Positions 24,241 to 33,651 are shown, numbered from the stretch's first letter. The stretch is DNA of 64,000 bases from Hyphomicrobiales bacterium (GCA_016713235.1 JADJPN010000002.1:558001-622000); one strand, 5' to 3'. Translations and numbers: made by a program. The notes: generated from the sequence alone by a model not told the origin.

Positions 24241-25701
24241 ATGAACAGCCTCGAGAAATTTCAAAACAAAGTCACGATTGCGCTGATCTGCGTCGCATGG
24301 CTGCATATACCGGTGCTTGCGGTGACGGCCTGGATTGTGGGTCATGACGCTTTCGTAGCTTTGGTCGCCGGCGTTGCGCTGGCTTTGCTGCCGACCGCAT
24401 TCCTGTTGTTGAAGCGGCCGCAACTGGCAACGGCGATTGCGGTTGCGATCGCTTTGGTGGGGCATACCTCGCTGTTCGTCTATCTCCTCGAAGAACATCC
24501 ATGGCAGGTCGAAGCGCATTTCTATTATTTCGCGCTGCTGGCGATGCTGTCTGGTTTTTGCGAATGGCGCGTACTTCTTGCCGCGGCATCGCTGATCGCG
24601 GGTCATCATCTCGCGTTGAACTACGCATTGCCAAGCGCGATATTCCCCGGTGGTAGCGATTTCTTCCGCGTGGCGTTTCATGCGGTTGTCGTCGTGATCG
24701 AGACGGCGATGCTGATCGGGATCGCCGTCATGATGCAGCGTGCTTTCCGCGCTGCGTACGCCGCCACCGGAAACGCGGAAAGCGCGGCCAGTGAATTGCG
24801 TAATATCGCGGACCGCCGCGAGCGGGAGTTCGCGATTTCGGCCGAGCAAAGCGAAGTACTTCACAAGCTGCTTCACCGTTTCGAGCGTGAAATCGCAGAA
24901 TCCATCGACGCTCTTCATGGCGCGGCACAGGAACTGGAAAGTAACGCAAAAGGCCTCGGTTCGACTGCCGAAACCGCGAGCACGCAGTCCATGAAGGTTG
25001 CCGCGATCACCGAGGAGACTTCCATTCAAGTGAAGACCGTCGCGCAGGCGGGCGAGTCGCTGGCTGAGATTATCGCCGGTGTTGGTACGGACGTGTCGGA
25101 GTCATCGCGTCTTGCAGGAGAGGCTGTTAGCCAGGCCATAGCGACCAGCAGTGCCATCGACGATATGGCGAAAGTCGCCGGCGAAATCGGCAACGTAACG
25201 AGCTTGATTTCCGCAATCGCCGCGCAGACCAATCTGCTTGCGCTGAATGCGACCATCGAAGCGGCAAGAGCGGGTGACGCGGGCCGCGGCTTTGCGGTGG
25301 TCGCGCAGGAGGTTAAAGCGCTCGCTGCACAGACAGCCGGGGCGACCCGGGATATTGCCACCCGTATCGAGGCCATGCAGCAGGCCACCGGCAAATCGGT
25401 GTTCGCAATCGAGCAAATTTCCTCTGTCATTGCGGAACTCGACCGCTTCTCGACGCAGATCGCGGATTCGGTCGAGGAGCAGGTGGCGTCGGCACGCGAG
25501 ATCGCCGGTAATGTGTCTTCGGTCGCGGAAGGTGTCGGCGCAGTCGCGCAGTCGGTCGTGCAGATCGAGACCGTAGCGGATCAGACCAATCGGGCGGCCT
25601 CGCAGCTGCACGGATCGGCCGCTTCCGTTACCGGCCAGACCTTGCGCATTCGCGAGCGCGTACATGCGTTCGCGAACGAGGTTGCAAAGATCAGAGCCTG
25701 A
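24241..25701 (+). CDS. Methyl-accepting chemotaxis protein with a multi-helix membrane sensor
   Basis: A 486-residue receptor. Residues 1-175 form about six membrane helices with no periplasmic ligand domain. The signalling domain follows, with the kinase-contact tip AAQTNLLALNATIEAARAG and FAVVAQEVKALA. No clear HAMP domain is seen. The sensing mechanism is therefore probably intramembrane. It is co-transcribed with the 115-residue membrane protein before it. No other che genes lie in the window. Confidence 0.92.
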   Translation: MNSLEKFQNKVTIALICVAWLHIPVLAVTAWIVGHDAFVALVAGVALALLPTAFLLLKRPQLATAIAVAIALVGHTSLFVYLLEEHPWQVEAHFYYFALLAMLSGFCEWRVLLAAASLIAGHHLALNYALPSAIFPGGSDFFRVAFHAVVVVIETAMLIGIAVMMQRAFRAAYAATGNAESAASELRNIADRREREFAISAEQSEVLHKLLHRFEREIAESIDALHGAAQELESNAKGLGSTAETASTQSMKVAAITEETSIQVKTVAQAGESLAEIIAGVGTDVSESSRLAGEAVSQAIATSSAIDDMAKVAGEIGNVTSLISAIAAQTNLLALNATIEAARAGDAGRGFAVVAQEVKALAAQTAGATRDIATRIEAMQQATGKSVFAIEQISSVIAELDRFSTQIADSVEEQVASAREIAGNVSSVAEGVGAVAQSVVQIETVADQTNRAASQLHGSAASVTGQTLRIRERVHAFANEVAKIRA

Positions 25702-25825
25702 GGCGCGTTTACGCTACGCGTTCTGTTGCTGGCCGGACACTTTTCTGCGGCGTCTTATTTAGTCCGAGCAATGGTACAGGCGTATTGATCCCGGCTCCGA
25801 AGATGCCGCGCAAGACATCGCCTGA

Positions 25826-26233
25826 TCAGGCAGGCTCCCTTGGTGCAATCACAAGCTGTGATTGTGTGACCAGCGCGGCGAGCTTACCGTCCTCACGAAA
25901 AATCTTGGTTTGCCAAACCATCAGCGTTTTGCCGCGATGAACCGGAGTACACTCCGCGCGCGCGGTTTCGCCAATCGGGATTGCCAGAAGAAAGTTCGTT
26001 TTGCTCTCGGTGGTCACCGACCGGTAGCCTTTCGGCAAGTTCACAGTGGTGCCGACGCCGCCAAGCGTGTCGGCCATCGCCATAATCGCGCCGCCATGCA
26101 GGAAGCCACTGCGGTTGGATAATTCCTCTCGCGTCGTCAGCCTGGCTTCGACGAGATCGGGGGAACTCTTGGTGATCTCGATGCCGATGAAAGAAGCGAA
26201 ATGCTTCTGGCCAAGTGTGAACGCCTGTTCCAC
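25826..26233 (-). CDS. PaaI-family hotdog thioesterase
   Basis: A 135-residue hotdog-fold acyl-CoA thioesterase. The signature NRSGFLHGGAIMAMADTLGG is followed by TESKTNFLLAIPIGE and REDGKLAALVTQSQLV. GTG 26233 is chosen because GAGGG lies 5 bp upstream. An upstream open extension overlaps the alcohol dehydrogenase and is rejected. It sits 11 bp downstream of the frmA-type gene, so the two are an operon, perhaps for formyl or acyl thioester clean-up. Confidence 0.85.
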   Translation of the reverse strand: MEQAFTLGQKHFASFIGIEITKSSPDLVEARLTTREELSNRSGFLHGGAIMAMADTLGGVGTTVNLPKGYRSVTTESKTNFLLAIPIGETARAECTPVHRGKTLMVWQTKIFREDGKLAALVTQSQLVIAPREPA

Positions 26234-26244
26234 GAAACCCTCGT

Positions 26245-27378
26245 TTAAAACAATACGACGCTGCGGATGGATTTCCCCGCGTGCATCAAATCGAATCCTT
26301 TGTTGATGTCCGATAGCGGCATCGTATGCGTGATCATGGGATCGATCTGGATTTTTCCGTCCATGTACCAGTCGACGATCTTCGGCACATCGGTGCGGCC
26401 TCTTGCGCCGCCGAAGGCGGTGCCTTTCCAGACGCGGCCGGTCACGAGTTGAAACGGGCGCGTTGAGATTTCTGCGCCCGCCGGCGCAACGCCGATGACG
26501 ATGCTCTCGCCCCAGCCGCGATGACATGCTTCCAGCGCCTGGCGCATAACAGTGACATTGCCGGTGCAGTCGAAGGTGTAGTCCGCACCGCCAATTTGAT
26601 CGGCCGGCGTCTTCGTCATATTGACGAGGTGAGGGACGAGATCCTTGCCGGCTTCGGCAGCGTTGACGAAATGCGTCATGCCGAATTTCTCACCCCATGC
26701 CTTGCGCTCGGGATTGAGATCGACGCCGATGATCATATCGGCGCCCGCAAGCTTCAAGCCCTGGAGGACATTCAGCCCAATGCCGCCGAGGCCGAACACG
26801 ATGGCTTTCGCGCCAGGGGTTACTTTCGCGGTATTCAACACCGCGCCGATGCCGGTAGTGACGCCGCAGCCGATGTAACAGACTTTATCGAACGGCGCGT
26901 CCTCGCGAATTTTCGCGACCGCGATTTCGGGCAGCACCGTATAGTTCGCAAACGTCGACGTGCCCATGTAGTGATAGAGCTTCTTGCCGCCCATCGAGAA
27001 ACGCGACGATCCGTCGGGCATCAGGCCCTGGCCCTGCGTTGTGCGGATTGCGGTGCAGAGATTGGTCTTGCGCGAAAGACAGGACGGGCATTGGCGGCAT
27101 TCGGGCGTGTAGAGCGGAATGACGTGATCGCCCTTCTTCACCGTGGAAACGCCGGGGCCGACATCGACGACAATGCCCGCACCTTCGTGACCGAGAATCG
27201 AAGGGAAGATGCCTTCAGGATCCGCGCCCGAGAGCGTGAACTCGTCGGTGTGGCATATGCCGGTCGCCTTGATCTCGACCAGCACTTCGCCGACTTTCGG
27301 GCCTTCGAGCTGCACCGTCGTGACTTCGAGCGGCTTTCCTTTTTCTACGGCAACTGCGGCGCGGACGTCCATCTTCAT
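26245..27378 (-). CDS. frmA: S-(hydroxymethyl)glutathione dehydrogenase (class III alcohol dehydrogenase)
   Basis: A 377-residue zinc dehydrogenase that oxidises the formaldehyde-glutathione adduct to S-formylglutathione. Motifs are ATGICHTDEFTLSG and GHEGAGIVVDVG (catalytic zinc), the four-cysteine structural zinc loop PECRQCPSCLSRKTNLC, and the NAD-binding GLGGIGLNVLQG. Two starts fit the GGAGG site: ATG 27378 and ATG 27372 (spacing 9 bp for the latter). No S-formylglutathione hydrolase gene is adjacent; a PaaI thioesterase follows. Confidence 0.93.
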   Translation of the reverse strand: MKMDVRAAVAVEKGKPLEVTTVQLEGPKVGEVLVEIKATGICHTDEFTLSGADPEGIFPSILGHEGAGIVVDVGPGVSTVKKGDHVIPLYTPECRQCPSCLSRKTNLCTAIRTTQGQGLMPDGSSRFSMGGKKLYHYMGTSTFANYTVLPEIAVAKIREDAPFDKVCYIGCGVTTGIGAVLNTAKVTPGAKAIVFGLGGIGLNVLQGLKLAGADMIIGVDLNPERKAWGEKFGMTHFVNAAEAGKDLVPHLVNMTKTPADQIGGADYTFDCTGNVTVMRQALEACHRGWGESIVIGVAPAGAEISTRPFQLVTGRVWKGTAFGGARGRTDVPKIVDWYMDGKIQIDPMITHTMPLSDINKGFDLMHAGKSIRSVVLF

Positions 27379-27514
27379 AGTCCTCCGGATTCTTGTTGGT
27401 GCAAGTCTAACGGTTCGCGCCAGCGATGCAAAAGCGCACAACCGGTTACGCCGTCGTGAGTTGTTCCGGCAGGTCGGTGGAGATAGAGTCGGCGCCGATG
27501 TTTGGACGATTTCA

Positions 27515-28124
27515 ATGACCGTCACGCGTGGATTTACAGGAAAGCAACGCGACAAGACGGAAGCCGAGCGGCTGCCGCCGGGGCAGGTCTTGACCGCCGA
27601 TTTTCCCGTGCTCTCGGCCGGGACCGACGCCGCAGGTGCAGCTCGAAAACTGGACCTTCACGCTGAAGCATGGCCCGCGTCCGGTCGCGAAGTGGAACTG
27701 GAGCGAGTTCAACCAGCTTCCGCAGTCGAAGCTGACGCGAGATATTCATTGCGTGACTACGTGGTCGAAGTTCGACACGGCGTGGCAGGGTGTGATGATC
27801 GACGACATTCTCGCGGCCGCCGGCATCGACGCGCCTACGCAATTTCTGCTCGCGCATTCCTTTGACGGCTACTCGACCAATGTGCCGGCCGCCGATCTCA
27901 TTGGCGGCAGAGCGATGGTTGCGACGCGCTATGACGGTCGGCCGATCACGCCCGATCACGGCGGGCCCGCGCGCCTTCTGGTGCCGCATCTTTATTTCTG
28001 GAAGTCCGCGAAGTGGATCAATGCGCTGCAATTCACCGAGCGCGACACCGCCGGGTTCTGGGAAGAACGCGGCTACCACATGTATGGCGATCCCTGGCGC
28101 GAGCAGCGTTATTCCGGTGATTGA
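27515..28124 (+). pseudogene. Sulfite oxidase-like molybdopterin oxidoreductase, frameshifted
   Basis: The start at ATG 27515 gives TVTRGFTGKQRDK and LPPGQVLTADFPVLSAG, then leaves frame near 27623. From there the next frame continues with VQLENWTFTLKHG, IHCVTTWSKFDTAWQGV (conserved Cys-molybdenum ligand region), HSFDGYSTNVP and DHGGPARLLVPHLYFWKSAKW. Removing one G from GGG restores a ~200-residue protein typical of the YuiH-like soluble sulfite-oxidase family. It overlaps the reductase gene by 8 bp. It is either a true pseudogene or a sequencing indel. Confidence 0.75.
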
Positions 28125-28874
28125 AGTAACCGCGTCGCCGACTACGCCTGCGATCCGCTGGAAAAAGGTCACGATCAGCAAGATCGAGAAGCGCACGCCG
28201 ACCGTGACGAGCTTTTTCTTCACGCCGTCGGTGCCGGTTTCGTTCCGCGCGGGTCAGCATGTCGAAGTGCGGCTCACCGCGCCGGGCGGCTATCGCGCAC
28301 AGCGCGCTTACTCGATTGCGTCGGCGCCGGAGAATCCAAACAGCATCGAGCTTGCAATCGAGAAGCTCGCGACCGGCGAAGTATCGCCGTTCTTCCACGA
28401 AGTCGCGCAAGTTGGCGACGAGATCGAACTACGCGCGCCGATTGGCGGGCATTTCATCTGGCAGGTTAGCGATGGGGGACCGATCTTGCTCGCCGGTGCA
28501 GGCTCAGGCGTGGCGCCCTGATGTCGATGATCCGGCATCATGCGAACCAACGATCGGATGTGCCGTTGCTGCTCTTGTTGTCTGCCCGGTTATGGGAAGA
28601 TGTGATCTTCCGCGACGAGTTGCTCGCGCTCGATGGAAAGAATGCCGCTTTCAAACTCGTACTGACGATCACGCGGGAGCAACCAAAGCGGCAAGACGAC
28701 TACGGACGCCGCATCGATGCGCCGATGATGGACGAAGTGCTTTCGCGCCTGCAATCGCCAGTCAAGCGGGCCTTCGTCTGCGGCTCCAACCCGTTCGTGA
28801 CCGTGGCGAGCGAGGCGTTGATTGGCGCGGGTGTCGAACCGGGTTCAATCCGCACCGAGCGTTACGGTCAATAA
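28117..28874 (+). pseudogene. Ferredoxin/flavodoxin reductase-like FAD oxidoreductase, frameshifted
   Basis: The start at GTG 28117 overlaps the stop of the sulfite-oxidase-like gene. The FAD domain shows FRAGQHVEVRLTAPGGYRAQRAYSIASAP, then the NAD-binding GGPILLAGAGSGVAP, where a TGA appears. In the next frame the protein continues MSMIRHHANQ, LLLLSARLWEDVIFRDEL and FVCGSNPFVTVASEAL. Adding one C to CCC at 28516-28518 joins them into a ~250-residue reductase. It is the usual redox partner of the preceding oxidase. Both genes carry one break each. Confidence 0.75.
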
Positions 28875-29101
28875 AAACCGCGCAAATCCATTTACCTTTG
28901 ATTCATTGCGCAAAGCCGCGCTGCCGTTCGTCCGCGCGGCGTTCACCATTTTTCGTGTGATCTCCGAAGGCTTCTTTAAGCGCTCATCGCTAGCCTGCGC
29001 CTCAATAAGAAGAGCAGGGACGCGCGAATAGGTGGCTACTTCCGGCACGGAAGGATGGCCACGTTTTTGCAGCTTCCCGGGTGTCATGCAGGAAGCTGTC
29101 C

Positions 29102-30295
29102 TTGGTTGATACACATTTCGATCTGACCCGCGATGCTCCGTACGCTCGCGCCGAAGATACCGCTCGTGCCGTGGAACTCGTCGATCTGACGGCGGTTCCG
29201 GTCAGTGCGTGGTCGAGCCTCTGCGAACGTGCAATCGAGCCGAATGCCTTCTATTCCCCCGAATGGGCGCTCGCAGTCACGCGCCATGTGCCCGGCGATC
29301 ATGACATCAAGGCGCTGCTCGCCTGGGACAGTCCGGCGAAGAAAAAACTGATCGGCTTTCTGCCGGTGACTTCGACCTGGCGCGCGCTGAAGCTGCCACT
29401 ACCGGCGCTTGTCACCTGGCATGGATATGCACCGCTTGCCACACCATTGCTCGACAAGGATTTTGCCGTAGAGGCTGCGAACGGTTTGCTGAAGGCGGCG
29501 AAAGAGTCAGGCGCGCATGCGCTTTTGATTTCCATTCTGGCGGAAGAGGGTCCGGCGGCGAAAGCGCTCCGTACCGCGCTTGGAAGGAATAGCCGCGCAA
29601 TCCGCGTGCTTCATCGCGAGGAGCGCGCGTTGCTCGATGCTACGCTTGACGCCGACGTCTTACTTCAGGATGCACTCGGCTCCAAGAAGTTGAAAGAGCT
29701 GCGCCGCCAGCGCAACCGTCTTGCCGACGACGGTGAAGTACGTTTTTCGATTTCTGTCTCGCCGCAGCAAACCGAGATCGCGCTCGAAGCGTTTATGAAG
29801 CTCGAGGCCGCCGGCTGGAAGGGCAAACGCGGTACGGCACTCAGTGCGCAGGAAGGCCTCTCGCGCTTCATCAAGGAAGCCGTGCGCAAGCTCGGCCCAC
29901 AGGGAAAACTCGAGGTTGCGACGTTGACGCGTGGGGCGGATGTGGTCGCCGCCGGGCTCGTCGTTCGTCACGGGACACGCGCCTATTTTTTCAAAACCGC
30001 CTATGACGAGAAGCTTTCGAAAAGCTCGCCGGGCGTGCAACTGACGCTCGATCTCACCAAACACTTCTGTGCGGATGAACGCGTGAAGTCGGTGGATTCC
30101 ACCGCAGCCGCCGATCATCCGATGATCAACCATATCTGGAAGGGCAGGCTCGCACTGTCCGAGACGCTCATTCCGCTGCGCGCGGCTCCGTCCGCGCCGA
30201 TCTTCGCTTTCGTCATTTCCGTACGGCGCGCCTTGCGCGAAGGCGCGCGCCGGATCGTGCATCGCTATCGCGCCTTCAGGGAGAAATCGTCATGA
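29102..30295 (+). CDS. CelD/BcsL-like GNAT-fold acyltransferase
   Basis: A ~397-residue protein of the FemAB/CelD acetyltransferase type (PF13480). The visible core is LGSKKLKELRRQRNRLAD, FMKLEAAGWKGKRGTAL, and ATLTRGADVVAAGLVVRHG with AYFFKTAYDEK. TTG 29102 is favoured because AGGA lies ~8 bp upstream; GTG 29081 is an alternative. Such enzymes acylate polysaccharides or attach amino acids. The stop overlaps the next gene (ATGA), so it acts with the cupin/JmjC-like protein. The substrate is unknown. Confidence 0.8.
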   Translation: MVDTHFDLTRDAPYARAEDTARAVELVDLTAVPVSAWSSLCERAIEPNAFYSPEWALAVTRHVPGDHDIKALLAWDSPAKKKLIGFLPVTSTWRALKLPLPALVTWHGYAPLATPLLDKDFAVEAANGLLKAAKESGAHALLISILAEEGPAAKALRTALGRNSRAIRVLHREERALLDATLDADVLLQDALGSKKLKELRRQRNRLADDGEVRFSISVSPQQTEIALEAFMKLEAAGWKGKRGTALSAQEGLSRFIKEAVRKLGPQGKLEVATLTRGADVVAAGLVVRHGTRAYFFKTAYDEKLSKSSPGVQLTLDLTKHFCADERVKSVDSTAAADHPMINHIWKGRLALSETLIPLRAAPSAPIFAFVISVRRALREGARRIVHRYRAFREKSS

Positions 30296-31239
30296 GCATG
30301 GTTCAACCGACCGACGCCAAGATTTTCGAGCAATTTCCAAACCTTCCGTTCCGTATCAAGCACGAACTGGTTGGCAACCCGCTATTGACCTTGCCTGAGA
30401 TCGTGAAGCTTGTGCGCGAGCTGCCGCGCGACCAGATCGAATACAGTTCCGGTAAAGCCGAGATCGGCCAGGACCCAAAGAAAGTGCAGGCGGTCGATCT
30501 GTCGCCGGAAGAAGTCGTCAAAAGCATCGAGACGGCGGGTGCCTGGATGGTCTTGAAGCGCGTCGACCGGCACCCGGCGTACCGCAATATTCTGGAGCAG
30601 GCGCTCCTTTCAGTTGCGAAGGCGCGTGGTCACAACTCGCTCGATGAAGCCGGCTTCGAAGATATTCAAGGCTTCCTGTTCGTGTCGTCGCCGAACTCGA
30701 CGACGCCGTTTCACACCGACGCGGAAGACAATTTCTTCGTCCAGATTCACGGCGAGAAGTTCTTCCACGTCTATGACAATCGCGACCACTCGATTGCCTC
30801 GGTCGAGGAACTCGAAGCCTCGGCCACCAAGCATCGCAACATCAAGTATGATCCGAAGTTCGACGCCAAGGGCGTCGCGCACCAGCTCTTCCCGGGCGAT
30901 GGCGTGTTCGTGCCGTACCAGTGGCCGCATTGGGTTCGCACCGCCGACAGCCACTCGATCTCGCTTGCGATCACATGGAAGACGAAAGCTGTGCGCCGCC
31001 GCAACGATCTTTATGTCTTTAATTCGATGCTGCGCGGCATGGGACTGCCGCAGGCCGCTCCCGACGCGCATCCTGCGCTCGACGCGCTGAAGCTTGCAAT
31101 GATGCGCACGGTGCAGGCGACGGTCTCACCGCTGCGCAAAAGCGAAGGCATGCGCCGCATGCTGCGGCGTCTCGTGCTCGGCAAGAATGCGAATTACTAT
31201 TACAACGACAATACGAAGCAGAACAAAGAAGCGGCGTAA
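30292..31239 (+). CDS. Cupin/JmjC-like putative Fe(II)/2-oxoglutarate oxygenase
   Basis: A 315-residue protein. It has a cupin-like core with the candidate iron ligands His141-Thr-Asp143 (TPFHTDAEDNFFVQIHG) and a distal His213 (PYQWPHWV), the H-x-D...H triad of JmjC-type oxygenases. It also has FFHVYDNRD and a basic, helical C-terminus. It overlaps the upstream acyltransferase gene by 4 bp. I infer a hydroxylation step coupled to an acyl transfer. No pathway is recognisable. Confidence 0.72.
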   Translation: MSMVQPTDAKIFEQFPNLPFRIKHELVGNPLLTLPEIVKLVRELPRDQIEYSSGKAEIGQDPKKVQAVDLSPEEVVKSIETAGAWMVLKRVDRHPAYRNILEQALLSVAKARGHNSLDEAGFEDIQGFLFVSSPNSTTPFHTDAEDNFFVQIHGEKFFHVYDNRDHSIASVEELEASATKHRNIKYDPKFDAKGVAHQLFPGDGVFVPYQWPHWVRTADSHSISLAITWKTKAVRRRNDLYVFNSMLRGMGLPQAAPDAHPALDALKLAMMRTVQATVSPLRKSEGMRRMLRRLVLGKNANYYYNDNTKQNKEAA

Positions 31240-31267
31240 TCCTTCCTGGGAACCGCTTTAACGGGAA

Positions 31268-31295
31268 AAGGGCGTAGCAGAAGCTGCGCCCTTTT
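31268..31295 (+). terminator. Terminator of the acyltransferase/oxygenase operon
   Basis: Stem aagggcg 31268-31274 with cgccctt 31287-31293, extended inward by four pairs (one T-G), then a run of T. It lies 28 bp after the stop. Confidence 0.88.
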
Positions 31296-31429
31296 TCTTT
31301 GCATTCATGCGCGGGCGTGGCTCGCGTATTCAGCGATCGTGCTCGGCGCCTGTGATTCTGGATAGCTGGATCAAGTTCGGCCATATTGGTGACGGTCAGA
31401 TTTGAAAGCTCTTGGCTGCGCGGGTTATA

Positions 31430-31534
31430 TGGTTTCGTCTTCAGGCTGCCGCCTGTTCTAAATCGAACGTGTAGCCGAAACGCACGTCGAGCATTTTTTA
31501 CGTCAGGGCCGAAGCGGCATCCGGCTCCAAACAT
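31430..31534 (-). other. Gene-free gap with a possible outer-membrane protein remnant
   Basis: The 307-bp gap 31240-31546 holds the terminator above and no full gene. On the minus strand, two short frames separated by a run of six T read like the end of a beta-barrel protein: GAGCRFGPDVK and LDVRFGYTFDLEQ, ending in TGA. A one-base correction would join them into ~30 residues. It may be a relic or coincidence. The chaA promoter should also lie here, but I see no clear boxes. Confidence 0.25.
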
Positions 31535-31546
31535 GCCAAGGTAGTC

Positions 31547-32860
31547 ATGCTACGAGATCATCTTCCTATAGCGACCTGGATCGCGCCTGTTGTCGGCTGG
31601 CTGCTGCTTGCCGCTTCGATCTTCGTCGTGCACCCGATGTTTCTGCTGTTGCTTGCCGCCGCGCTGGTCGCTTGCGTGCTGGCGGGGGTGCATCACGCCG
31701 AAGTCGTGGCGCATCGCGTTGGCGAGCCCTTTGGCACGCTGGTGCTGGCGCTTGCGGTTACGGTGATCGAGGCTTCGCTCATCGTCTCGTTGATGATCGC
31801 GGCAGGGGATGCTGCCGCCACGCTGGCGCGCGATACCATCTTTGCGGCGACGATGATTATTCTCAACGGCATGGTTGGGTTGTTCCTGCTCACTGGCGGC
31901 ACGCGGCATGGCGAGCAGGAATTCGGGCTTTACGGCGTAAACGCCGCGCTGGCTACGCTGGCAACCATGGCGGCGCTCACACTGATCCTGCCAAATACCA
32001 CGACGACAGCAGCCGGCCCGGTCTATTCGTCAAGCCAACTCGTCCTTATCGCGATTGTATTGTTGATCCTATATTGCAGTTTCGTCCTCGTCCAGACGGT
32101 CCGGCATCGCGACTATTTTTTGCCGCCGGGAGACGCCGCGAGCGATGAAGATGCGCACGCAGAGCCGCCGAGCAAGACGACAGCCATGGTCAGCGGACTG
32201 TTGCTGCTTGTGTGTCTCGGCGCGGTCGTGTTGCTTGCCAAAGCGCTTTCACCCGTTATCGAAGCATCGGTCGCTGCTGCCGGCGCACCCAAGGCCGTGG
32301 TTGGCATCATCATCGCCGCAATCGTGCTGCTACCCGAAAGCATTGCCGCCTTGAAGGCAGCGAAACTCGACAGACTGCAAACGAGCCTCAATCTCGCGCT
32401 CGGCTCCGCGCTTGCCACCATCGGGCTGACGATCCCAGTCGTGGTCGTGGTCGCGCTCGGGAGCGGCATGACACTGGTGCTCGGCCTCGACAACAAAGGA
32501 ATGGTGCTGCTTGCGCTGACGCTTCTGGTCGCAACGCTATCACTGGGGACGGGCCGCACCACCGTGTTGCAGGGCGTCGTCCATCTGGTGATTTTCGCCG
32601 TCTATTTGTTCACGACGATCGTGCCCCTGAGTTCTTGGCGGGGGCGCAAGCGCAAATTGAAATCGCCGCCCGCGGGTGTAGCCGGGGCGGCGATGGTTCA
32701 TTCCAGCGGCGGCAGCGCTTTCGCTATCTGCTCGCGATCTTTCTCGTACCAAGGCGGCAACTTCAGCGCGGTGCCGAGCGTTTCTTTCGGCTCGTCCCAG
32801 GTGAAGCCGAGGCTGTCGGTTACGATCTCGAACAGAATACCGCCGGGCTCGCGGAAATAG
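31547..32860 (+). CDS. Calcium/proton antiporter ChaA (Cax family)
   Basis: A cation/proton exchanger with about eleven membrane helices in two repeats. The acidic motifs are AVTVIEASLIVSLMI and AAIVLLPESIAALKAAK, matching ChaA. The credible protein ends at FAVYLFTTIVP (~363 residues). There the sequence reads CCCC TGA; with three C a stop would fall at 32638-32640. As written, the frame runs ~220 bases further, antisense to the dioxygenase gene, with no membrane character. I treat that tail as a shift artefact. Confidence 0.85.
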   Translation: MLRDHLPIATWIAPVVGWLLLAASIFVVHPMFLLLLAAALVACVLAGVHHAEVVAHRVGEPFGTLVLALAVTVIEASLIVSLMIAAGDAAATLARDTIFAATMIILNGMVGLFLLTGGTRHGEQEFGLYGVNAALATLATMAALTLILPNTTTTAAGPVYSSSQLVLIAIVLLILYCSFVLVQTVRHRDYFLPPGDAASDEDAHAEPPSKTTAMVSGLLLLVCLGAVVLLAKALSPVIEASVAAAGAPKAVVGIIIAAIVLLPESIAALKAAKLDRLQTSLNLALGSALATIGLTIPVVVVVALGSGMTLVLGLDNKGMVLLALTLLVATLSLGTGRTTVLQGVVHLVIFAVYLFTTIVPLSSWRGRKRKLKSPPAGVAGAAMVHSSGGSAFAICSRSFSYQGGNFSAVPSVSFGSSQVKPRLSVTISNRIPPGSRK

Positions 32861-33627
32861 ATCGAATGGAAATACATCCGGTCGATCTGCTCGGTGGTGT
32901 CGATGCGTAGAGAATTGCGGATGCGGTTTGTGATTTCCATTTCCTCGGCATCGTCCTTCGCGCGGAATGCAACGTGGTGCAGCGTGCCGGCACCTTGCGA
33001 GCCGCGAGGCTGGTCGGTGCCGGTAACGATATCGATATGCGCGCCGATGTCCGCGGAGCCGAGATAGCGCTGGTGCGTCCCGTCCTTGCCGCCGTCGGTG
33101 TAGCCGAAGCCGTCGCGGAGCACTTCGCCGGTGCGCGTGCCGTTATGAGGCCGCAGCGTGATGCCGGAAAATCCGCGTACCGCGTGTTCGAGCGGGACGG
33201 GACCTTGGCCCCACGCCGGTGCGTTCGCGGCACTCGCGGTTTCGACGAGTTCGATCTTCATGCCTTCGAGGTCGGATAGGGAAAGTAACTTATCGCCAAA
33301 GCGCTCGCTCTCGCTCGCCGCGAAACCTTCTGCATCGAGGCGTTTCTTCCAGAAGCCAAGCGAGCCTTTCGGCACCGCATAGGCGACTTCCACGGCTTGT
33401 CCCATGCCCTGGCGTCCAGCCGGCATGTCCTGCCAGAGGAAGAAGGTCAGCGCGGAGCCGGGGGCGCCGGTCTCGTTGCCGTAATAGAGATGCCATGCGC
33501 TCGGGTCGTCGAAGTTGACGGTCCGTTTCACAAAGCGCAGGCCGAGCGTCTTCGTATAGAAGCCGAAGTTTTTCTTCGCGTCGCCGGTTATTCCGGTGAT
33601 GTGATGCAGTCCGGCGCTCTTTGCCAT
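32698..33627 (-). CDS. Ring-cleaving dioxygenase/glyoxalase (VOC family, MhqO-like)
   Basis: A 309-residue protein with two vicinal-oxygen-chelate units. Signatures are GLHHITGITGDAKKNFGFYT, RFVKRTVNFDDPSAWHLYYG, GTLHHVAFRAKDDAE and IYFREPGGILFEIVTD, which include His and Glu metal ligands. Relatives (MhqA/MhqO/LinE-like) act on hydroquinones. A hairpin with arms at 32663-32671 and 32685-32693 lies just downstream and may terminate it. An 18-bp palindrome lies upstream of the start. Confidence 0.85.
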   Translation of the reverse strand: MAKSAGLHHITGITGDAKKNFGFYTKTLGLRFVKRTVNFDDPSAWHLYYGNETGAPGSALTFFLWQDMPAGRQGMGQAVEVAYAVPKGSLGFWKKRLDAEGFAASESERFGDKLLSLSDLEGMKIELVETASAANAPAWGQGPVPLEHAVRGFSGITLRPHNGTRTGEVLRDGFGYTDGGKDGTHQRYLGSADIGAHIDIVTGTDQPRGSQGAGTLHHVAFRAKDDAEEMEITNRIRNSLRIDTTEQIDRMYFHSIYFREPGGILFEIVTDSLGFTWDEPKETLGTALKLPPWYEKDREQIAKALPPLE

Positions 33628-33651
33628 GTCTTTTTCTCCAAACGATTATTA

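Noticed and set aside
28875..29101. Minus-strand 89-codon frame downstream of the ferredoxin reductase
   Set aside because: It has no ribosome-binding site, no family resemblance, and overlaps both neighbours' ends; treated as a non-coding gap.
32640..32860. C-terminal extension of ChaA
   Set aside because: It lacks membrane character and lies antisense to the dioxygenase. A one-base change in CCCC gives a normal ChaA end.
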